Shown piece after piece: positions 57,481-64,000 of a stretch of DNA of 64,000 nt. Origin of the DNA: Ehretia macrophylla (taxonomy: Eukaryota; Streptophyta; Magnoliopsida; Boraginales; Ehretiaceae); assembly GCA_037974665.1 (NCBI GenBank), contig CM075765.1, positions 6,639,501 to 6,703,500 on the forward strand, read 5' to 3'. The translations under genes and the position numbers were made by a program. Below the pieces are notes generated by a model. That model worked only from the letters and a program-made list of their open reading frames with translations, did no database searches and was not told the DNA's origin. How positions within the stretch are numbered: position 1 is the first letter of the stretch; the number at the start of each line of letters is the position of its first letter.

Positions 57481-58207
57481 TGGGGCTTCCCCGCTTAGCA
57501 TCCCTCTTCTCGTCGGGTAGGTCCGGGATTCAATCTGCCTAGTACTTCGGGCGTAGGGAAGTCTCGTAATACTCCCAAGCTGAAAGTTTCGCTCATCTGA
57601 GTTCCGCAATGCCCATGGGGTTTAAAAACTTCAGCATCTGGTGATAAGTAGAGGGAACCGCTCTAAAGTAGTTTAGGGCTACACAACCCAAAATCCCATT
57701 GTAGGCGGAGTTGTAATCCATCATAATGAAATTAGCCTCCATGGTGACACGCTTGTTTCCTGCCTCTAAAGTTAGCAAGAGGTTAATTATCCCCTCTGCC
57801 TTGTACCTGTGCCCAGTGAATCCTGCCAAGGTTCTTCTCAACTACTCAAAATCTTTCAAGAAGATCACCTTTGTCGAGCTTCCAGCATCCACTATAATCT
57901 TCCTGACTATGTGGTTGGAGATGGTTACACTAATCATCAAGGGGTCATCATGTGGGAGCAATACTCCCTCCAAATCATCCAAGGAGAAGGTTATCATCTC
58001 AAGGCCTTGGGTTACACCTGCTACAAGCCCCCGATCACGTCTAGCCCGGACATATCCTTTCTGACCTGTTGAAGTCTCTTTTCCCGAAGCGAGTCCTCCA
58101 ACAATAGTCTCAATCATCGCCTGGTGAACTCTCCCTGGAGCCCACCTCAGGGGGATCCACTCTCTCTCTCTTCCCCCTACTTTAGATTTCGAGGGATTGA
58201 CGTGCAA
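57481..58207 (-). pseudogene. Tat element protease pseudogene
   Basis: HIVRKIIVDAGSSTKVIFLK near 57870-57930 carries the Asp-X-Gly-Ser-Ser active site. GFTGHRYKAEGIINLLLTL and ANFIMMDYNSAYNGILGCVA near 57690-57820 form the second half, in a different frame (57593-57841). The C-terminal text includes MLKFLNPMGIAELR. It would process the polyprotein if intact. Confidence 0.88.
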
Positions 58208-59572
58208 TGTACCTCCTCAAATGACCTCGAGTAATTAAGGCCTTAATCTCCTATTTCAACTCTTTGTAATCCTCAATGTTATGCCCAAAATCATTGTGGA
58301 ATCGGAAAATTTTGTTCTTTGATCTCCTCTTGGGCCGATATACTATCTTAGGAGAGAGAGGTATGTCGTACAGGGTCTACTCTTCTATCAGGATCTACTC
58401 CCTCAAAGCTTTGAGAGGTATGAACATTATGAACCTCGGTGCTTGTCCCAGTTGTTGCTGGTTTTCCTTATTGTCACCTTGGGCTTTATTCCTAGGTTGA
58501 CACTTCGATGCAAAGGACTTTCATTTCTTCGCCGACTCCTTTTTCTTGTCATTATCTTTCTTCGCCTGATGGATCTTCTCAGCATAGATATAACCCTGAG
58601 CCCTGACCATCAGGTTGACAATGGTGTCCACTAGATTAATAACCAATGATGATATAAGGGCTCCCAACCTAAGCACACTTTGGTATGCCATAATGCCATG
58701 GAATCCTCTAAGTGAAGGATCTTGAGAGACTCTTCATCGAACCGGGTTGTGTATGACCTCAAGGTATCCCCCTTCTTCTATCAAACCGCTAACAACGATG
58801 AAGTGTGTCTCGTTGATCGTCGGCTACCAGCAAATCGACCCAAAAAAGTCTTTGCCAACTTGGAAAATGCATCGATCGACCCCGGCTGAAGCCATTGATA
58901 CCAAGTCAATACATTTCCCACTAACATGGTTAGGAATGCTTTATATTTCACTATGTCAACTATGTCATGGAGAGTCATGTGGTGGTCAAAATTTCTGAGG
59001 TGGCTAGTCAGATCCCTCTCTCAATTGTACACAGCCAAATTGGGCATGCAGTTGCCTATGGGAAAAGGAGTGGCAAATATGTCTGGGATCAAGAGACTAA
59101 CCCCAAGCTAATGAATGACCTTGTTGATCGCTACAACAGTCTTAGTTGGTTCGGGCTCAACATATACTGTCGTCTTCCCCTTTATCCCCTTAGGGCAGTT
59201 AACAGGCCTTGAGGAACAACAATCATCAAATTTGTTTCAAGCTTCCCACGTCTGCCGTGGTACGACTCCTTCATACCCCGGGTTAGCTATTTGAACTTGG
59301 GGTCAGTGCTGCGGTGGGACCGCCTGATTGGCAGCGAGGCGACTCACTGTATCTTGGAGCTCTTTGAACATCTGGTACAACAATTTCACCTCAGGACTCA
59401 TTAAGGCAGATAGATCCACCGCTTCAGGTTAAGGAATATTTGTGTCTAAGTGTATACGCTGGCTCGGTCCAACGTGGGCTTAGGTTAGGTTTGTTCTGTG
59501 GGCCATTTCAGGTATCCCGTCCGAAGGTGGAAGATCCCTAACCACACGGTTATGGCTTCTAGTGCTCACCAT
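58208..59572 (-). pseudogene. gag: Tat element gag pseudogene
   Basis: The likely start is the Met codon at 59570-59572, giving MVSTRSHNRVVRDLPP, a common type of Tat Gag N terminus. The capsid block within 58781-58978 reads YKAFLTMLVGNVLTWYQWLQ, PGSIDAFSKLAKTFLGRFAG. The rest down to the protease is broken into short frames. Stops appear as early as the 31st codon. Confidence 0.8.
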
Positions 59573-59614
59573 AGTGGTTCTTTCTTAGTGGGCTGGTGGG
59601 AAAACAAAGCAAGG

Positions 59615-59632
59615 TTTCCCACAGACGGTGTC
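59615..59632 (-). other. Tat element primer binding site candidate
   Basis: TGACACCGTCTGTGGGAA on the minus strand lies four bases inside the LTR end. GCCGTCTGTGGGAA-type words follow the LTR of many plant gypsy elements. I cannot say which tRNA it matches. Confidence 0.6.
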
Positions 59633-59636
59633 AACA

Positions 59637-60107
59637 GATGAGGGTGGAAAATGGTAGTCCGTCTGAGCTCAGTAATCCGACCTCAAGCTACCTGACCTAT
59701 AAAAGAAAGGAAGGAAATGCGAGGGATGGTGGCCCATGTTTTCCCTCAGGTGAAAGAGTGATTTGTACGCCCTAGCTGAATGGTAAGTAGTTGAGAACAA
59801 TAAATATACGCGAGTTACCTGATAATGGTTGGTGAGAATGCTATTTATACTAACACTGATTACGGGCAGCAATTAATGCTTAATACTACTCGGCATTATT
59901 CACGTCTGCCCAAGCTCATTACCCATTGGATAAAGCTATTATCCGATGGATAAAGCTATTGTCCAGAGATTAAAGTTAGGTACTGCCTTTATGTCACATC
60001 GGAGGTGACTACCAGGCTGGGAGAAGTGGCGCAGGGTGGACATGGGCTAGGCTACACCGCCCTAGGTTGAGAAGGCTTGCCTTGGCTCGGGTTTATACCT
60101 CCATCAT
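59637..60107 (-). repeat. Tat element 5' LTR
   Basis: 471 bp, starting TGATGGAGGTATAAACC on the minus strand. It matches the 3' LTR with many substitutions. The conserved TATAAATAGC on the minus strand lies near 59843. Confidence 0.88.
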
Positions 60108-62032
60108 AATTCTCTCTCAATTCTTCTTTTTTTCAACATGGTTTCAAAGTTGTCATTCGTGATGGTCTAGATTATTTTGTTAGTTACCATCATTATCTCA
60201 TATGTTGTGACCATTATTGCAACCACTACCAAATTGGACAACAACTCAATCTTCTTGTAATTTTTCAATTGTTTCCATGCAAAACAATGCAACACGTTCT
60301 ATACATGAGATTTCTCTTTGCGAAATGGTTCCCACACCACTAAAATTGCCATAATCAATCGCCAACCTACCCATATAAGTAGTCAAAAGCCCCTATAACT
60401 ATTCACACCATTTCACAAATAAACATTATCCATGCAAACCCTTGTTAACATCAACATAGCAACTCAAGCAACCACATGACTGCCACCAATGTAAAAGTGC
60501 CATGTTAATGTACCCATGTTATTACCATATCATCTAACTCATTGCCACGTCATTGCCAACAGCTAACTTATTGTTGCATCATCGCCACACTACTAGCATA
60601 TCAGCATCAACAACTATTTCACTGTCGTATCACTATCCATGTCATCATATGTCAACATATTTGATCACTTATTTGTTGACTCATCTGCCATTGTTCATTA
60701 CCATGCTGCCACATCATCATCCTCACTGCCACATAGTCAAATTTTCTAAAACCCAACCCTAGGATATTTGGGCCTTCTAATTCTATTTTCTTTGAATTTT
60801 TCCTTTAAGGTATGATTTCGACCATTATAGTATATAGAAAATTTTTGGATCCTTCTCGATTTTTCTCTTTAGAGATTTTATTCTATAAATAATATATTCT
60901 AAAGTAAATAATTTCTTATTTTGGTAATATCCTTATCTACTTACTCTAAATCTTCGTGGTTCATTTTGTACAATGTGTTATACTCATGTGACTCTAGATT
61001 TCACTATCGTCTTCACTAACACCTTTGTCGGGCATCTACCCCTATCCTTACAACATATGGTTCTCATTTATCAATTAGTCATATATGGTTTATTTTCAAA
61101 CCACATACTTCCTTATCTAATACTGATGCAGGAGCATATTTTATTAAATAAAGCAAATTAGCTCAAATCCAAGAAGGAATACAATTCAAACTAGGAACCC
61201 AAGTCCAATACTTGGTCCAATACGTCACTCTACTATAGTAGCCCCGATTCTACAATAACCCAACCCAATTTGATACTCCTAATAGATGGTATCTTTTCTT
61301 TCATAGGATTCTAATATTTTTTTCTTCAACTTTACACATACTACTATTTGTGTCTTCTTTCTTTTGACAAGAATGGACTTAGGATTTATTTTTTTTAATA
61401 TTTTACAATGTAATACAATATTAGTATGTCTTTAGATAATTTAAGGTGTATAAAGTTTCAAATTTGATGTTTTAAGCAGAATTATAGAGACTTCATTAAG
61501 GGAGAAAAGAATTTTCAAGAAAAGGGATTCAGAAAAAAAATGGGTTACTTTGAAGTACTACCTGATGAAATAGGTTCTTTTAGATTCTAGCCTAAGGGAG
61601 TGATGAATTTACTATTCACATACAATACTTGAGGGTTGTTCTAAGTCTATAATTGTAAGAACATTGGAGGTAGAATATTTTATGAGTAAAACTAAGTTTG
61701 AAGCTTTGTTATTGTAGTTCTGTATCTCTTTGGTTATTTCCTTTGAGTAGTGAACATCATTCAACTTTTTACCTCTAAAGTGGTTAGTTATATTTTGTAT
61801 CTTTAGGGTGGTGAGTTTTCCTTTATCCAAATAATCTGAATTTTTGTATCTTAATTTTCTTGTGCTATTTTTTTAATTTCTTGCAATCGATCTGGTATCA
61901 ATTTGGTTATCAAATCTTGTTCTAATGGCACAAAGAGCTACTCATCATATTATTCACAATGCAAGTCAAGAGGTAGATGCTCGTGACCTTGAAATAAATG
62001 TGATGCAACTATTTTGTAGTATTCAAATCATG
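60108..62032 (+). other. Unassigned DNA with possible LTR remnants
   Basis: 60440-60740 is low-complexity text with many CCACATCATC-like words. A segment from TGATGCAGGAGC (61122) to about 61888 could be an LTR: it is followed by TCTGGTATCAATTTGG, like a methionine-type primer site, and by an ATG frame (MAQRATHHIIHNASQEVDAR) at about 61926 that resembles the start of some gypsy gags. The frame ends at the Athila 3 LTR. All of this is tentative. Confidence 0.35.
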
Positions 62033-63543
62033 TGATTTAAGCTATGTTTGCATCAAAACTTGAGTTAAAAATGGTAAATTTCATACAAACTTGGTACATG
62101 TAGGTCGGACAAAGAAATCAAGAAAACCGACCTAAAATATCACTTCACAATATAAGTCGATAGCAGAAATGGGTGAAGCTCTAGTCCGCATGCCAAAATA
62201 AACTCATGGAGATGGAATTTGGTCAAATTGAGCACAAAAATGGACTTTGAATGCCAAAAAACCATGAAAATGAGTTTGATCAGATTTTTGGGACAAAAGT
62301 CAACGATTAACTGGTCAAACTTCACCTATTACCACCAGTAATGTATGATCAATCCCACCTCAAGCCCGATCGATCATACTATGTCATCATTACACGTCAA
62401 AAGCAAGCACAATTTGATCTAGTACTGTCCACCGCAATCAATCGCACTAACCACCGCAATCAATTTGTACCTGAAAAGTTAAAAATCACAATTAGCGCTG
62501 TGCACAATAATTGGACCATGGGTGACGCGATCGATCATGCCTCAAAGCGCTATCAATCATGCCATATATCTGGCTCTTATAAATACCCTGCTCCCCAGAT
62601 CAAATTTTATATCAGATTTTAGAGAAACAATTTCAGTTTCTCTTTTTTGTAGCATTTTCCTAGTTTTGTATATAGTTAGGTTAGATTGGTAAGTAGTTTA
62701 GTAGCTGGTGAAATACGGAGAAGGTAATGTCTGAATTACTGAGTGTTGGAAGGAAGGAGTCTCGTAGCTATGCTTATGAATCAATCCTCGAACCTCTCAC
62801 CGTCAAAATGTGGATTCCACTATTGGGGGTGCATTTTCAGACTCTCTTTTATATTTGTAATTCATATTTGTATATTATGCTCATGTAATTCGTGTGTCTA
62901 GGAAAGGTTTATGTATTAATGGTCTTTTAATTTTTCGATCTTGAATCTGGATTGATTTGTTTTGATGTTAAATATGGCTTGATGTTATTTTAGTTCTAAA
63001 TTACCTATCTTTTCGTTATACTTGTAGTTAATTTCTTGATCGGTATGCTTACGTGTCATATATCCATGCTTGAATAGTGAAGTTACTATACCGTACCTTC
63101 TATGAAAATTGAGGTTATACCATGATTTTTATTTTCAAATTTATAAATTGCCATTTTTAGTTGTTTAGCTTGGTCACTTATGATTGTGTGGACAAATCTA
63201 TGCTCCGACTACATAAAAGACACGAGGATAGAATTGCACTTATAATCTAGGTACAACCTATTGCCTTAGTACTAATCCGATCCCTAGACTATCTTCTCAT
63301 ATTTGTATTCCCAACGCTAGATTATTTACCTTTATTTCCCTTACTTTATAAAACACCTAATCTCCTTGAATTGTTTCTAACACTCACCCACTTTCACACA
63401 CCTCCATACAAACTGTCCTTAGGAACCTCCCTATGGATTCGACTTCAGACTCAAACACAATAGACTATGTTTATTCGTGCACTTGCGAGTTTAAACTTGG
63501 TTGAATTTTGTGTTCATTTTACATACCGACTAAGTGATAATCA
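62033..63543 (+). repeat. Athila 3 5' LTR
   Basis: 1511 bp, from TGATTTAAGC to ...GTGATAATCA next to an Asp-type primer site. The length agrees with those of Athila 1 (1558-1564) and Athila 2 (1654). The end CCGACTAAGTGATAA resembles the Athila 1 LTR end. The upper boundary is well supported; the 5' start is chosen from terminal symmetry (TGATT/AATCA) only. Confidence 0.7.
62578..62585 (+). promoter_or_regulatory. TATA box candidate in the Athila 3 LTR
   Basis: TATAAATA in the context CTCTTATAAATACCC lies in the middle of the LTR, where transcription of the element would be expected to start shortly downstream. Confidence 0.55.
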
Positions 63544-63549
63544 AGGTTT

Positions 63550-63567
63550 TAGCGCCGTTGCCAGGGA
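63550..63567 (+). other. Athila 3 primer binding site (Asp-type)
   Basis: TAGCGCCGTTGCCAGGGA is close to the TGGCGCCGTTGCC aspartate-tRNA site of Athila elements (second base A for G). It follows the LTR end by six bases. Confidence 0.85.
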
Positions 63568-63685
63568 GGCACGGTATAGTTTTTGGACAATTGTTGAATT
63601 TGTTTAAGTGTTTGTTTTATCTTCTTTCTTTAATTCAAAATCATAGAAGAATATATTTTAATAGGAAAATTTTGTTGATTAGAAC

Positions 63686-64000
63686 TTGACTCCTTTTGAT
63701 GTCAATGCTTTCCTTAATTTTCCTTGTGAGTCATCCAATCATTGGGCTTTTAATGACATAACCCCATCCCTTATCCCAAATACATATGAAGTTTGTGCTT
63801 TATGTTCCCAATTTGGACATACCATTGTGAATTATCCCCAATATCTCGAATTCTTTCATAGCCATGATGCTACTACCCAGGGTTTATTTTTCGAACAATG
63901 ATTTGTACTTTGACACATATAACCCGGAGTGACAAAATCATTAAAATTTATTTTGGGATCAAAGAAATTTATCTTTTTTGCCTTAATTTTCAAAATGAGA
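63686..64000 (+). pseudogene. gag: Athila 3 gag, internally deleted pseudogene
   Basis: The frame 63686-63901 holds EVCALCSQFGHTIVNYPQYL then EFF and TTQG. It aligns with the knuckle-like EVCALWSAVDHSTQNCPIG and TTQGF block of Athila 1 gag (near 16450-16570). Only about 120 bases separate primer site and this block, whereas Athila 1 has more than 1.4 kb, so the capsid domain is missing. A TGA at 63899 ends the frame, and the remaining 99 bases continue in related but broken text. Confidence 0.7.

Larger units (their letters stand above)
50451..60107 (-). mobile_element. Tat-type Ty3/gypsy element with an antisense gene
   Basis: LTRs of about 470 bp lie at 50451-50919 and 59637-60107. The minus strand carries gag, protease, RT, RNase H, a second RNase H and integrase. 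The extra RNase H between the first one and integrase is the hallmark of the Tat lineage. Between integrase and 3' LTR lies a gene on the opposite strand, also known from Tat elements. All frames are broken. The two LTRs differ at many positions, and I could not confirm a target duplication (GAACT versus TAATT). Confidence 0.9.

Noticed and set aside
50451-60107. Endogenous pararetrovirus considered for the RT-bearing region
   Set aside because: It has paired LTRs, primer site, polypurine tract and integrase in gypsy order; no movement or coat protein features of caulimovirids.
60553-60762. 69-codon His/Thr-rich frame
   Set aside because: Low-complexity text of repeated CATCA and CCACA words rather than a protein.

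Overview
The window looks like nuclear, intergenic DNA of a seed plant, probably a flowering plant; I cannot name the species. It is AT-rich and carries plant-type repeats almost end to end: Athila and Tat Ty3/gypsy elements, several Ty1/copia elements, a plant L1-type LINE, a Mutator-like foldback element and small inverted-repeat elements. I see no convincing intact host gene, no rRNA or tRNA gene, no CRISPR array and no bacterial-type operon. Nearly all coding sequence is broken by stops and frameshifts. The exceptions are long open stretches such as the 503-residue reverse transcriptase/RNase H frame at 43349-44860.

Layout. 1-1640: 5' leader and gag of a Ty1/copia element on +. 1650-5617: a decayed LINE on +. 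5612-8236: leader, primer binding site and LTR start of a related copia element on - (copia A). 8237-19566: a complete but decayed Athila-type element on - (Athila 1) inserted in the copia A LTR, which resumes at 19572-20735. 20736-27326: a 3'-truncated copia element on - (copia C). 27327-45424: an Athila-type element on - (Athila 2), split by two later insertions: copia B (27882-35864, -, duplication TCGTC) inside its pol, and copia D (40026-45108, +, duplication GAGTC) inside its 5' LTR. 45425-50450: unassigned DNA and small inverted-repeat elements, including a 683-bp foldback element with a 9-bp duplication. 50451-60107: a Tat-type gypsy element on - that carries a spliced-looking gene on its opposite strand. 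60108-62032: unassigned DNA and element remnants. 62033-64000: 5' LTR, primer site and an internally deleted gag of a third Athila-type element, on +.

How the parts relate. The target-site duplications give a partial order: copia B and copia D are younger than Athila 2, Athila 1 is younger than copia A, and the foldback element is younger than the repeat it sits in. Copia D is probably the youngest of the LTR elements; its two 201-bp LTRs differ at 5 positions by my hand count.

I did not find a self-evident new biological system. The observations most worth following are: the antisense gene of the Tat element, with its own TATA box, introns and poly(A) signal; a pair of hairpins at nearly constant spacing in the leader of three copia copies; three consecutive hairpins in the Athila 1 LTRs; a repeated near-palindrome in the copia C leader; and an integrase duplication in copia D that may be older than its insertion. 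All similarities were judged by eye, without database search.
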